Shown in pieces: positions 1 to 12,184 of a DNA stretch of 64,000 bases. Source of the stretch: Cryptomeria japonica (Eukaryota > Streptophyta > Pinopsida > Cupressales > Cupressaceae). Below the pieces are notes generated by a model. It was not told where the DNA came from. It was given only the letters and a program-made list of their open reading frames with translations, and did no database searches. The first letter of the stretch is position 1. The number at the start of each line of letters is the position of its first letter. The stretch lies in the NCBI RefSeq assembly GCF_030272615.1, contig NC_081410.1, positions 292,052,457-292,116,456 of the forward strand, given 5' to 3'. Both the position numbers and the translations under genes were made by a program.

Positions 1-651
1 ATCTTCCATTTTTGTTATTTTTGGACTATGGCACCTATGTGCTACATAAAGTCAACGCTATGCTACAAAATGGCTTCTATGCACCATTTTGTACCATGGA
101 TGCATTGATCTACCCCATGGATGTGCTATTCTGCCCTAATTTTCCAATTTGTTAGTTTTTACCGTATAAGGTCACTTTTTGGATTTTGGTTTTGTACTAG
201 AGGCATGTGAGGATGATATTGAGATCCTTGATTGTGTGTATTGCTTAGATTTGGATGTTTCATTATCTTTCTGATAAGAGAGATATTGCTTTGCCATTGA
301 GGTTTGTGCATATGTTGATGAGCTCCAGCAAGAAGAAGAATGTCTTGCTATTGAGGTTGATTGTATATGAGCTCTAGTGTAGACGTGCCTCACAGTTAAG
401 GATTTTATTTGCATATTGTTGAGTAAGATAGTGTATGCCTTACTCTTGCTTAATGTTATACTTTTGATGGTGAAGGCTCTTGATTTGGGATGTTGGCACT
501 ATAGTTCATTGTTATGTTTCAGATGTGTATCTGTGATGTTGTGACTATGGATTTATTTCATTGGAGCCTTCATGATGTTGTTGTGATGTCATTGTGTTTA
601 TGTTCCACCCTAAGTTCTCATTCCATGGTTAGGGGGAGTGGGCTCTTGTAT
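1..651. other. Gene-free flank left of the CACTA element
   Basis: No coding region, RNA gene or repeat array is recognised here. The sequence is T-rich with scattered GATGTTGTGATG-like phrases. A purine-rich tract (AGGGGGAGTGGG, near 631-642) just before the CACTA start resembles a retroelement polypurine tract, so the DNA transposon may have landed near the 3' end of an older retroelement. That reading is inference only. Confidence 0.4.
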
Positions 652-679
652 CACTAATACATTTGGACTCGATTTCTGA
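652..679 (+). repeat. CACTA left terminal inverted repeat
   Basis: Begins CACTAATACATTTGG. It pairs with the inverted right end at 22,513-22,540 (reverse complement begins CACTAGTACATTCAG), with 19 of 28 bases matching by eye. CACTA/TAGTG termini are the transposase recognition ends of the En/Spm superfamily. Confidence 0.75.
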
Positions 680-900
680 CGAAGAAGGTATATTTGACCA
701 AATTTGATTTTTTTTTTGAAAAAATGCCCGAATTCATCATAATTCCGATGAAAATTTGCCATTTGGTTTCGACGAAGAAGGCATTAGCAATGAAAATTTT
801 ATTTTTTTCAAAAAAGTGCTCGAGTTTGTCGTAATTCCGACGACAACGACCATTACTTAAAAAAAAGAAGAGGGCAATTCATTTGTGAATTGCAATCCCG
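680..900. repeat. CACTA left subterminal repeat region
   Basis: Short CGA-rich words recur: GACGAAGAAGG twice (near 678 and 772), CCGATGAAAATT and CCGACGACAACG. Subterminal repeats of 10-20 bp are where CACTA accessory proteins such as TnpA bind, so this is the likely binding region. The right end has a denser set of similar words. Confidence 0.55.
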
Positions 901-3900
901 CATAGGCGTCCGTGGCAACTTCAACCCCCAACAATATCAAACCCACATCGAAGGCATTTGTGCCTTGCTTGCAATCTCGCGCAGGAGGTAGATTCTTCAC
1001 CTTAATTTCATGTTGCAAAAAATATACCATTCAAGAGATTCTACAACTTTTTCGTGCTTTTATACATGCTAGCTATGCCTGCATTCTTGTGGGATATTGA
1101 CCGATTGTGGAAGCAACTCTTGGAGTATGAGAGATTCCTTTTTTATGCAAAATATGTTAGGAAATGAGACATGTGGTGGTTAATTTCCCTAGTTTTTAAT
1201 GCAAATTGGTCAATATTATATTCATATTATCCAATCTCAGGTCAGATGGCTCCTAGTCAAAGGTGTGGTTCCTTGAATGCGTAATACCTTGTAGGAATCC
1301 ACTCCTCATAAAACCATAGAACTGTGATAGCGGAGTAAGCATTCAATTTTGTCACAACAATCCCTTCCTCTTGTATACGTGTTGATTGATCATTATTGTA
1401 CGAGCTAATATATAGGGCAGTGTCTGCCTTTGGCTGCTGAATCGATGGAGATCAAACCAACGCACAAGAAAACAATGGGAATGAATATTATTCAAGTGAT
1501 TTGCAACCTTTATTCAGTGTTGTTCATGCAAGCCTTTCTTTCTCTTGCCAGCCAGCCTAACACACCCGACCCGAAAGCCCTAGGGAGATACAATTGTGTT
1601 CGGTTCAACACAATCCTAACCTAGAAGGGGTGGAATGAAAATCTCCAACCAGACAACTTATCACTTTGTAATTAACATACAGTATAAATCTAGTCTATAT
1701 GATCCCCGAACCATTTTCTTACTGTCTTGGGTTACCCTAGTTTAGGGTATAGGTAGTTTTTACTAAATCTTCTCTATTTTAGGGTATTGGCAACTATCTC
1801 TCCTTTTGCATAGTTTTAGGTGGCATACAAAGTCATTGCCTTCTTTGGCTTCCTTGTAGCCTCAATCTCAATGATCATATTTTGCAAACTTACTTTCTTC
1901 AATAATCTCTTCTTTATCCTTTCAAAGTTCAATTGTAGCCACTTAGGAACATCTAGATTCTCATCACTTTGGATGGACGGGTTCATGGTAGTTACAACCT
2001 ACTTTGGCCTTTGTTCTTCATCTTGTTGCTTGTGCACCTAAGTTTAAAATTTTTGGAGGAGTCATCTTGGGGGTGGGGGCCTAGATAGATCCTCTTTTTC
2101 TTGTTCTCCATGTTTCTTTGACTCCATATTCTAAGTTCCTTCTGACTTATATTTCATTTTCATGAGTCAACTTATAGTTCTTAATCCAGTTATAGGCTAG
2201 TATCTTGTGTGTTAATTGTACCTCTTAGTTTGATAAGGTTTTGGGTGGAATTTAATCTCTAATTTTGAGGAAAATTTTTCCCTATAAATGTAATTTCAAA
2301 ATTCATTTTGAGGGTCTAATAATTGATTATTTAAGGTCCAAGTTTCGTAACACTCATTAGTGTGTTTTCTTTCAAAAGACATTTAGCAATAGGCTATAGA
2401 TTGAATACTTGTGCTTTGCTAGTATATTTTGAAGAATTAATGGAAATGAAGTTCATAGTTTGCAACGGTATTGGTAGTCTTTTTTGATTGCTTGGTATTC
2501 TTTTATTTCTTTCATTTTCCTTAGTCTTGAATTAATATTTACATTTATGAAACATCTTCTTTGCTATAATCAATTTGTGCATCTTTCATGGTGATTGAGG
2601 TTAATAAGGAACATGTGAATGAATAGTAGTAGTTGTTCTAGAGCTTTCCTTGGTCTCATTTTCATGTTAGAATTGGCAATTTTGGCATGATAAATTATTT
2701 ACATACAAGGTTATTTCTAGATTTTGTTGATAATGTGGATTTAGGTAATACTGATGATTCATTTTCTCATAACCTTGTTCAATCTTTTGCAATTTATTTT
2801 AACCTTTTACCTTAGGCAGATTGAGAAATTGACATTTCAACTTGATTAGTCACATTTTCCCCTTGAACAACTTGATTAGGAAATGATAAATTCTAAAGGT
2901 AAGGTAACTTAACTCAAGGGATTGAGATGGTATCCTACCATGAAAGATGATAGTTCTAAGGAAAAGACTACCTAGTGATATGAAAGTTGATGCAAGATAG
3001 TAAGGACAACAAGGAAATTTATTTTGAACTTCGACAAGATTGAATATTTGGGTGGAAGTTTGAATGGATTGATAGCGAAAAGGCATGCTGAAGTAGAGAA
3101 TCCAATAAAATCAACCAACAAGGGAAATATTTCTCCCAACTCACCTATTCAATTAGGTGTCAACCCTTCACTTACTCACAAGACCCCTCACAAGGCCACA
3201 AGTTACTCAAAAGGATTCAATACCCCAAAACACACACATACTCACCAAGCCTCACCCAACCATTGAATCACACTCACATGTACTAGATATCCAAAAACCA
3301 ATGTACTTTCAAATACTCTTACAAGAACCACTAAACATATACCACCATGGGTCTTTACCCTCCCAACCACCCAAAGGTCAAAGGAAGATTCACTGCTGCA
3401 ACACTCAGTTTTTTGTGACAGTATCCAGATTAGATTGATACTAGACTAGGTAATAACAGAACCGCCCATAATGTATTTCTCATCTCAAATAATAAAGAGA
3501 ATATAGGGCTGCATCTATGAAGAAAAAAAATGTTGGAAAATACTATTTCCACCTACTTGGCTGTCGGAGTGGTTTTTGAGGTGTATTCAAAGCTTTTACT
3601 CCTCTTGTTGCATTTTCACTTGAAATATGGTTGAATTGGCTTTGTAAGCTCCTAGATACTTGGTACATGTTCTAATCGAGTTAAAAGAGTCTCAAGACTA
3701 CCCTATAGTCATGCTCTACCTTATCCAACTACTCAATTAGCTTCCCAAACTTATAGGACATATGGTTTTATTCCTTACTTTGAGTTGAAATTATCTTGGG
3801 TTAGATATAACTAAAATAATCCATTCCTTCAACTACTTCAAAAATTGTCAAAAAGACTTCATACTACTATCTACATGTGTTTCTATCCTTAAGAAGTCTA

Positions 3901-6900
3901 ATTTATGCAAGTGAAAAAACACCTAAGAGGTCATAGCTACTCCTTTTGACTTGGTAATATTCATGGTTTTTCTTTGTCTATTTAACTTCATTCCTTGCAT
4001 CTTACCCACTATCTTGTAGCATACTTTGTTTTCTTTTTTAGTGAATTGCATTTAGTGGAGTGTTGTGCATCTTTAAAATCATTTGACAACTTCAGGAAAT
4101 GGTTTTCCTTCTTTATTACTTGACTGTATCATTTAATATGCATGGATGGTATTATCATTTAATTTTCAAGATAGACCTTATATGGATGGTCCTCACACCT
4201 TTTCAAATTGAAGTTTTGCAAAAGTCCAAATTTGGAGAGGAAATTCCTACTATTTGTGAATCCACCATTCATCTTTCAAATTTTAGGTCCAATTTCCATG
4301 AATAAGGGTTCCCAAGACCCTATTTCTATAAAAATGAGCCATGAGGAACATCATGAATAAGGGAATGAACCAAATTTATGGAAACATTGTCAAACCTAAG
4401 TACAATTAGGCATAAATAAGGCACAACCACTTAAATTGAGTCCAAACTTAGTGTATATTTTTAAAGAGATACAACTTATGATGCAATATTTATCCCCCTC
4501 TTAGCGAGAGTATGAAATTATGCTCATTTACTCTTTGGAAAATATGGAGAAACCAAATATTCTTTCACCAAGATATTGAAGAGTCAAGATGTCTACAAGT
4601 TTGGTAAGGTGGTAGCTCCCAAGACTTATGATATTGTCAATCTACAATATTGAGATAAAAGGGAAGTACAAAGTGAGTAATATGAGTAACATTGGTGACA
4701 CACATGGAGCATGTAAAACACAAAGTTATGACATTTAGAACTAGTAAGATTCATATATTCTCACTAGGAACCATATCAAAAAGACAAGGCATAGATCTAG
4801 GACTAGTAAGATCCTTATATAGTTACTAGGAGTCATGTCAGAGACACATAAAATAATGACACCCAATTTAGTAAGATCCTCTAATACTTAGTCATAGATC
4901 ACATTCTAACAACAAATAGAGACCTAATTGTGAAAGTTTGAGGTCCATTGGGAAAAAAGTTGTCATATTGCCATGACAATTTTTGCATTTATTGTAGAAA
5001 CATCTTAAAAATATGGTTGGAAAGTTAGTTTATGGTGGTTTGAGGTTGTAACACACTTGGATGGGAATAAATAGGCCTTTGGCATGCCATCCAAGAGTTT
5101 TGCTTATTGAAATTGGGGTTTTATGTATATTTTTTCACACTATGTATCATATCATGCTTGATGATAGACCTTTTTTCATGATATGTATCATATCAGGGAA
5201 GAATTTGGTTGGAAGACCAACCGATTGGTATTTTTAAGTGGTTGATGATAGAGAGAGGGGTGAGGGGACCCTATGCAACCTTCAGAAGGGTTTGTCGATC
5301 AAAACCAAATGAAATGGATTAAATTTCTATGACTGTCCTAAGGGTGTTTGATTGTCACAGTCAAATTGATGCAAAATTGGAAGAGGTATGGTGGTATAAG
5401 ACAATGCCCAAATAGGTATAGATGACTTTGTAAAATATAAGGGAAATACAAGGTAGGAAATGATAGATCTCCTTAAGCCTACAAACACCCCAAATGGTTC
5501 AAATGGGTCAATTATGAAACAAGACCTTCCCAAATGAAAATGATGGTTTAGAAGGTGTAATTAGGTCTATTATGAAAGGTTAAAACTAGTTTTGGCCTTT
5601 TGTTCAATACCCAAATGCCCAAATCCTAATTTCCTCCTACTAATCCTAGAGCCCCTATTAGCCCTACAACAAGAGAAATTTAATGATAAATCTACAAGAT
5701 TCCAAGAGACAAGACAAATAAAATAAATTTTTGGATACCCTTTTAGCTTTTCTATAACATACTCAGAGCATTTAGCAAGTTGTTTTGGAAAGTATCTGTT
5801 GTTTTTAGATTGTCCTTCATTTTCAAGCAACTAGAATGGTGGATTAACAAAGCAACTAAAAGAAATATTACTTATAAGTACTTATAACCTTAAAAAAGCC
5901 TCTCTAAATATAAAATTATGAAGGAATCCACAATCAATTTCAGTTTGTGAGGCCTCTAACCCCAAAAGCCCCAAATTTTCATAAAAAAGTCCTAAAATCT
6001 AGGGTTTCTCCAATCTCTCACGTCCACTCACTCCTGGATCAAATTGGTTGTTGATTCACCTTTAGATAGGTGTTTTACCAATTTAAAAATCATAAAAACT
6101 ACCCCTCATATAGGTAGATCTCTCCAACCTTCACCCTACCGAGCCTCTTCACTAGGCTTCTCACTCCTTCAAATGGTGATCACCTGCACTAAACCCCTCA
6201 ATTGCACATTTTAGTTGTTAGAATGTATTATAAATGTTATAAAATAGTCATCCCATGAGAAACAGGGTTCAATATTCCTGGAATGACCCCATGATTGAAT
6301 TTTGTCAAAGCTACCAAAGGAAAATACTCAAAAAGTTATGACAATCAGCCCTATAACAAAATTTCAGAATGAATAATGAACTCAAATCATCCACAAAGGT
6401 GTGAAATGTTGTTAAAATTTCTTTAAAATGTTATTTCATGAACAAATTTAAAGTAAACCTTCACAAAGAATATAAAATATGAGAAATTACTCCAAAATTC
6501 TGAATTTTCATTGAATTTCTACAGCAGTCCGTACTCCTTGGCATTCAATCTGCCTTACAAAGCATGTCTATGGCTTTAAATATCCTCTCCAAGTTTTTTC
6601 AACCACCATATGGTTGGTTACAAAGTTTATTTAACACTAAAACAATTAAAACTTGGTTTTCCCTCCTAATTCTTCCTAACCGTTGGAATTTGAAAATTTG
6701 AATTTTACATTTTTTGCAAATGCTTGACAACTTTTTGAACAAAACCTACAATTATTGGATTTTCATCCTTAATTGGAATATTTGATGAATCTAAACCCTC
6801 CTAAATCCATTTTTTGGGTGTTTTGACCCAATATCCAACATTTGACAATATTTTACAACTTTTAGGACAATTTGACAACTTTTGCATTTTTTTAGTTTCA

Positions 6901-7823
6901 AAAGCCATTATTGGCTTTAGGATCTCATAATTTATTTTATTGAATTTGTTTGATGTTGGACACTCCTCCTTGGTCTCAAAGGTCTTCAAATTTTAATTTG
7001 TTTGCCTTGGTGCACCTGCACCACAAATACCTTGTTGTAGTTTCAAAGGGTGGAAAAAGAATAAGTATTTTATTTACCATCCTAATAAACCATCCATCAT
7101 AACAATTATTACCAATATTGATGTGTGCGTTGCAAACAAAGTTCTAGAGGAAGGATCTTTCTATTGTAATACCAAGTGAGTGTTCATAGACCTTTTGTAG
7201 GGTCCTCCTAGCCTAGAGTTAGGAGTTCAAAGCCTACATACATTGATTTGGCCTTGTGGCCATCAATGAGTGCTCACCCAATAGGACAAGTCTTGAGACT
7301 GACAATTTTGGAAGTGTGGCATTGTTGAGAGCCAACACTTATGTGTGAACCCCATCTTCATGTATTATGATTAGTTACCATATTGATACTTGACCCTATC
7401 CTCATGGTGTTGGCTCAATTCATATTAGTGTGTTTTGTTGAAGAAACATGATGTGAGAAGTTTGATGCAGAGGCAAGGGTAGAACTCAATATTTCATATT
7501 AGGACAAAAACCACATTGATTAGGAAAGTCAGATAAGGTCTCTCCAATGTTTAGGATACTGAATTCACATTAGACACTCATGGATTATCCCAATTAGACA
7601 TCAGTCAACTTAATATCTTATACAAGGATTGCATACCACAAAGCCATTAGATATGTTTTGAGATGAAAAAGAAGAGTTAAATGGTTTTGGTTCAATGATG
7701 ATAATTTCTATTTTCAAGTAATTTGATTCGGTATATTATACTGAAACATGATTTCATAACTAACTTTTCAACTTCTATATAACTAGTTCTATAGCTCAAT
7801 TTTCTTGCCTGTGAAGAAAGACC
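901..7823. other. Long non-coding 5' part of the CACTA element
   Basis: About 6.9 kb of AT-rich sequence with no recognised gene. Short open stretches exist, but none shows a family motif. One minus-strand open frame is listed separately (1,816-1,986). The 4,930-5,110 and 5,930-6,200 parts read like LTR or leader sequence (stretches of CTAGGGTTT and CCTAACCCC type) but no boundaries could be set. The stretch may include old insertions within the transposon. Otherwise I see nothing in it. Confidence 0.4.
1816..1986 (-). pseudogene. Short coding-like frame, unknown
   Basis: A 57-codon minus-strand frame runs from an ATG (complement of 1984-1986) to a TAA (complement of 1816-1818). The predicted 56 residues are rich in Lys, Glu and Leu and include the phrase VPKWLQLNFERIKK, followed by an amphipathic basic segment. 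The composition resembles real protein rather than random AT-rich translation, and the frame extends upstream beyond one stop. I do not recognise the family. A retroelement gag remnant or a captured gene fragment are both possible. It lies inside the CACTA 5' region in the opposite orientation to the transposase. Confidence 0.25.
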
Positions 7824-8027
7824 ATGTCAGACAATATCAACGAACAACAAAATAAGGAGACAATTGCTAGATTGTGGTCTAACTTCAGAAGAAAAGGTGA
7901 TGGAAAATGTTATTGTCCGTGCAAAATTTGCAAGGGGTTAAAGACTAGAAGACTTCTAATCAAAACAATGAAGAAACATTGTAGGCTGCATGATCACATT
8001 GAAGGTGGACATGATTATCATCCATTG
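7824..8027 (+). pseudogene. Exon 1: transposase-associated N-terminal Cys/His domain
   Basis: Starts at an ATG giving MSDNINEQQNKE and carries CYCPCKIC, then a basic stretch and KKHCRLHDHIEGGHDYH. The spaced CxCxxC and HC...H residues and the typical ending before a GTAAGT donor match the small domain at the N terminus of plant Tnp2 transposases. It is usually followed by a WxxHGE-type motif, and exon 2 offers QWTWYGS in a different phase. Probably involved in DNA contact, by family inference. Confidence 0.65.
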
Positions 8028-8129
8028 GTAAGTTTTTCATTATATCATTTTAACAATTTATATACATAATAAATCACATGATGATGAGATCATGATCATG
8101 GTTTATTTATGTTTATCAATTTTATATAG

Positions 8130-8499
8130 GTCGAGCACCCCAGTGGACATGGTATGGATCAACACAACCCAAAGAATATGGTTTCAAAGTGGATGAACAT
8201 GGAGGTGTGAATATCAAAGTTGAAGATAATGATCCCATGGAAGATGACGATCATGAGCTAGAAAACACAATTGAAGATGATGGTACAAATACATTGATCC
8301 ATGACTCATCTAGTACTCACACAGCTGATCATGATGATGAAGATGACCTTGATGTTGTTCATGATGTCCCTCTACTTGAGAAGGCATCTGAGGCCCTTTA
8401 CGAAGGCTCGTAGGAAACTCTTCTCTCCGCTGTATTGTTGTTGGTGAACTTGAAGATTATGAATGGTTTATCCAACATAACAATGTCACGTATGCTAAG
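8130..8499 (+). pseudogene. Exon 2: acidic linker and start of Tnp2 region
   Basis: Carries an Asp/Glu/His-rich stretch, then PLLEKASEALYEGS, a TAG stop, and ETLLSAVLLLVNLK. The (A)LYEGS and LSAxLLLLNLK phrases are well-conserved signatures just upstream of the Tnp2 core in plant CACTA transposases. The exon ends at AAG before a GTATGT donor. Confidence 0.75.
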
Positions 8500-8585
8500 G
8501 TATGTCATATATGTCATAATAAACTGTGAATCATGCTGTACCATTAATATTCTTTATATTAACAAATTATATTTTTTTGCTATAG

Positions 8586-9136
8586 ATTGATAGGTGAGTT
8601 TTTGTTACCACCATCAAATATTCTACCTCGCTCATACTGAGAATTATCTGCCGTTATGAAAGATATTGGAATGGAGTATCAAGCAATATATGCTTGTCCC
8701 AATGATCATATTATATATCACAAACAACATGAATTTCAAACTGAATGCCTTGAATGTCATATCAGTAGACATCGAACAAATCAAATAACAAAAAGGGTTC
8801 CTCGCAAGGTTCTTCGCTATATTCCCATTATTCCACGTATGCAACGATTATTCAAGTGCACTAGCTTGGCACAATTTATGGATTACCATGCACACAATAG
8901 AAGTTGAGATAACATTATTCAAATGCCTACGGATGGTTCATCATTTATGGACATAGAGGAAAAGTGGCCACACTTTAAAGAAGAACCTTGTAATCTCAGG
9001 CTTTCATTGGTCGTCAATCCATTTGGAGAGATGAGATCTGTTTACTCAGTATGGCCTATTTTTGTTATCAGCAATAAAATTCCTCCATGGATGTCAATAA
9101 AGAGGGAGCACATAATGTTGGCAATGATTGTTTCAG
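8586..9136 (+). pseudogene. Exon 3: Tnp2 catalytic core, first half
   Basis: Contains the hallmark phrase YACPNDHIIYHKQHE, a CxxCH pair (ECLECH), then VPRKVLRYIPIIPRMQRLF, followed after a stop at 8,905 by the MPTDGSSFMDIEEKWP and SLVVNPFGEMRSVYSVWP blocks. These match in order the Tnp2 (PF02992-type) signatures in plant En/Spm transposases. Stops at 8,638 and 8,905 inactivate it. Confidence 0.88.
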
Positions 9137-9233
9137 GTATTTTATCATTTAAATATAGTCATCTAAATTTAATTATAAATATTGTAGTAAAATGGTCATA
9201 ATAATTATGTAATGTTTTTGTTCATTCGATTAG

Positions 9234-10278
9234 GTAAGTACCAAGTTAAAGATATGAATGTATATATTGAGCCTCTTATCGATGAGTTGCTGGAGTTATG
9301 GAATGGTGTCACTATGTATGACGTCTCTAGACCAATAGGACAAAGACAATTTCAATTCCATGTGATGCTTCTATGGAAAATACATGATGCCTCGAGGCTA
9401 ACACATTTTTGTGGTATGTTATAGTGTTTAAGTTGTGCATGAACATTATAATTCAAAAAATTATCATATTTAATCCAATTATACATTATCTTGTAGGTCT
9501 TCAAACAAAGGGAAAATTTGCATGTCCTGTTTGTGGTCCAAAGATGAAATCTCGTCATTCAAAAAGTTTAGGAAAGAAGGTGTTTGATGAGTATAGGCAC
9601 TTTCTCCACAAAAATCATAAGTATCGAAATACTGAAAAACATCTTTTCAATGGGAAAGAAGAGAATACATCAAAGCCATGAAGAATGACACCTCACCTAT
9701 GGAAGTTGGAATATAATAAAATTAATCATCAAGGTAATGCGATTCCATCTATTGGTTTGTCATAAAACATCTTTTCTAGTTTGTTTTGTTTACTGATGAT
9801 GTGATTGATGATCATGAAGGTCATGATGGCATAAATGACCACCTTCCTAAGGGACTAAAAAGTTATCCCTGACAATTTAGTAGGTTGCCCTACTACAAGC
9901 AGTTACAAATTGTTCATTTGTTTGATAGTATGCATATTGGAAAGAATATAACAGAGACAATATGGAAAATATTGGATGGAAGGCGTGACAAAGAAAAAAT
10001 TATCAAAATATGTAGTGACATTCAGGATTCCAATCATGCAATGATAAATATCATTCAATCAAATAGCCATGGAGACCAGATTAATATAAGTGAGCTTCCT
10101 TGGTTATTAACGGACCAGCAAAGCAATGCTATAAAAGGTCATAAGAAAAATTCGATTTTCCATAGGATTTGCTGTGAACATAAACAATCTTATATCAAAG
10201 AAAAGTGAATTTAGGCCAGGGATGAAAATGCATGATTGGAAAACCTTCATTAAGGCAATTCATGTTCTTGTGTTTTTA
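9234..10278 (+). pseudogene. Exons 4-6: Tnp2 core, second half
   Basis: Exon 4 gives DMNVYIEPLIDELLELWNG, exon 5 gives CPVCGPKMKSRHSKS, and exon 6 gives RLPYYKQLQIVHLFDSMHIG. These match the 'D(V)YL.PLIDDL..LW', 'CP.C' and 'LP(Y)W..L..RH..DVMHIEKN' blocks of the family. The Asp before MHI is retained. A shift near 10,130 moves the frame before KKSEFRPGMKMHDWKTF, the start of the 'HDWH.F' block. Confidence 0.82.
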
Positions 10279-10355
10279 GTATGTATTTAAGTACTGCATG
10301 TATGTGTATTGTATTATGTTACAAAAAAATGAAGATAATTTTATAATTGTTGCAG

Positions 10356-10948
10356 TACGTTCTACCTCTATCTCTCCTAGATGACTTTGACAATAATGTC
10401 AAGCAAGTCATATATGATCTTGGAAAATACATGAGGTAAGTAGTGATATTTGTTTAGTTCATTGTATAGATATTATATTTGCTATTTGTTTTACTTTTTA
10501 TGTAATATATTTTTTTGCGTCTTGAATACCTTGTAGGTGGTTGTCATGTAAAGAAATCCATAAAGACGATATAAAATATTGGAAGAGAAAAATTCCTCAT
10601 TTAATGTGTGAAATGCAAAAGTGTCTACCTCCAGCTTTTTTCAATGCACAAGAACACACCTCATACACCAAGTTGAGGAGATTGAATTGTGTGGACTTGT
10701 ACACACTAGGTCAATGTGGATGGTTGAGAGGCACTTGAAATTTTTGAAGGCTTTGGTTCGGAAAAGAGAACATCCTGAGGGTTCTATGGTGGAGGGATAT
10801 ATGGTATACCAGACTATGGTGTACATTTTTGAATATCTTCCTAAGTTTGCAGCAAAGATCCATGTGGATCACATTTGGGATCCCAACACCATTAACAAAT
10901 TCGAAGGGGAGTACTTGATGGGGAAAGGTAGATTGAGGAAAGTGAGAG
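10356..10948 (+). pseudogene. Exons 7-8: DUF4218 region
   Basis: Reads PLSLLDDFDNNVKQVIYDL, then WLSCKEIHKDDIKYWKRKIP, and after a frameshift near 10,655 EEIELCG, MWMVERHLKFLKALV and REHPEGSMVEGYMVY. The 'PPaFFd..vHL..HL..E..l.GPV..RWMYP.ER....LK..VRN...PEGSIAEGY' pattern of DUF4218 is clear across the two frames. Found C-terminal to Tnp2 in CACTA transposases; function not established. Confidence 0.82.
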
Positions 10949-11033
10949 GTAATTATAAGATGTTATTGTAGTTAATTAATTCTCAATCTTCAAAATAAAT
11001 CGATTGTAAGATGTTTATTTATTTTTTATACAG

Positions 11034-11779
11034 TTGGTCAAGAGTGGGATGCACTACATTTGTATATTACAAACAATCTTGATTGGATGATGGTATGGAT
11101 TGAACATTGTCAACATTCTGGACGCAAGTTAACATGGGAAGGTGTGGCTTCATTGGTTAAAGATGCTCATCGTAATGGAGATTCCAATGTTACGCAAAGG
11201 GAAATTGATTTAGCATATGGTTTAAGAGATAAACATGTACGTATAAATTTATTAATCACCCATATGTTTATCAACTCACAATGCAATAAATTTTACATGT
11301 TTGACATATCACAGGTCAAACACCACAATGCTATGTGCTGCAATGGTCATAAATTTTGCATAAAAAAGTTGGATGACACGAAGAAAACTTGTGATTCTGG
11401 CATCACTGCAGTCTTTGAGGTGACAAATATTTCATCGAGAAATGACATACATCCTCAATAGTCTGAAAATCGAAACTATGGCACTTTGGATGATATACTT
11501 GAGTGTGACTTTAATTCCTTCAAATTAGTTTTGTTCATCGTCAAATGGTACAAGCTACGATTGAATAAAAATGATCATGATAGAACTGTTATTGAACATG
11601 ATAATGGTTTTATAATGCTAAATACAAGGTCATTTGAACCAGTTGGGGATGAGCCCTATGTTCTTCCAAGACAATGTGAGCAAGTATTTTACTCAGAGGT
11701 TCCACATAAACCGAGTTGGTCATTTGTTGTTAGAATTGATCCAAGAGGAAGGCCGATAAGGTATAATGTGATGGAATAA
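11034..11779 (+). pseudogene. Exons 9-10 (part): linker and DUF4216 region
   Basis: After an exon with HLYITNNLDWMMVWIEHCQ (11,034-11,235), the last exon opens with VKHHNAMCCNGHKF and then, past a TAG at 11,459, NYGTLDDILECDFNSFKLVL, IVKWYKL, PYVLPRQCEQVFYSE and WSFVVRIDPRG. The 'YYG.L..I.EldY......lFKcdW' and 'PFvLA.QaqQVFYv.D' spacing is typical of DUF4216. The frame is constant across the TAG at 11,459 and the TAA at 11,777. Confidence 0.82.
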
Positions 11780-11915
11780 GAAGATACCGAAGAAGAAGAT
11801 ACTGAAGAAGTAGAAGATGAAGTGGATGATGATCACAATTGACAGTTTCTCAATGATGAGGAAGAAGAACATGAAGAAGAAGAAGGAGAAGAAGAAGAAG
11901 AAGAAGAAGATGACA

Positions 11916-11963
<48 letters not shown>

Positions 11964-12076
11964 GTGATGATGGTGATGGTGATGGTGATGGTGATGGTGA
12001 TGGTGGTGATGGTGATGGTGATGGTGATGGTGATGGTGATGATGGTGATGATGATGGTGAAGATGATGGTGATGAA

Positions 12077-12144
<68 letters not shown>

Positions 12145-12184
12145 CGGCGATGATGACCTTGATGTTCATGATGATGAAGAATGA
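11780..12184 (+). pseudogene. Hyperacidic C-terminal tail of the transposase (poly-Asp/Glu)
   Basis: The DUF4216 frame continues past a TAA (11,777) and a TGA (11,840) into Glu/Asp-rich sequence. It first gives blocks of Glu, then 15 consecutive Asp (11,918-11,962), then alternating Gly-Asp, then 23 Asp (12,077-12,145, nearly all GAT), ending DDLDVHDDEE and TGA at 12,182. The same DNA is a GAT/GGT microsatellite, so slippage has clearly expanded it. Acidic tails are common on plant CACTA transposases, but runs this long are unusual. The poly-Met (plus) and poly-Ile (minus) frames here are shadows. Confidence 0.75.

Larger units (their letters stand above)
7824..12184 (+). pseudogene. Tnp2-type CACTA transposase gene, about ten exons, decayed
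   Basis: This gene would encode the CACTA transposase that binds and cuts the element ends. Exons inferred from GT/AG sites and homology are 7,824-8,027, 8,130-8,499, 8,586-9,136, 9,234-9,413, 9,497-9,733, about 9,820-10,278, 10,356-10,435, 10,537-10,948, 11,034-11,235 and 11,315-12,184. Domain order follows the family: a Cys/His-rich N-terminal transposase-associated domain, the Tnp2 core, a DUF4218 region, then DUF4216. In-frame stops occur near 8,411, 8,638, 8,905, 9,679, 9,871, 11,459, 11,777 and 11,840. Frameshifts lie in exons 6 (near 10,130) and 8 (near 10,655). The exon 1/2 phase does not fit either, so that boundary is uncertain. The reading is firm at family level and less so for individual splice sites. 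Confidence 0.85.
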
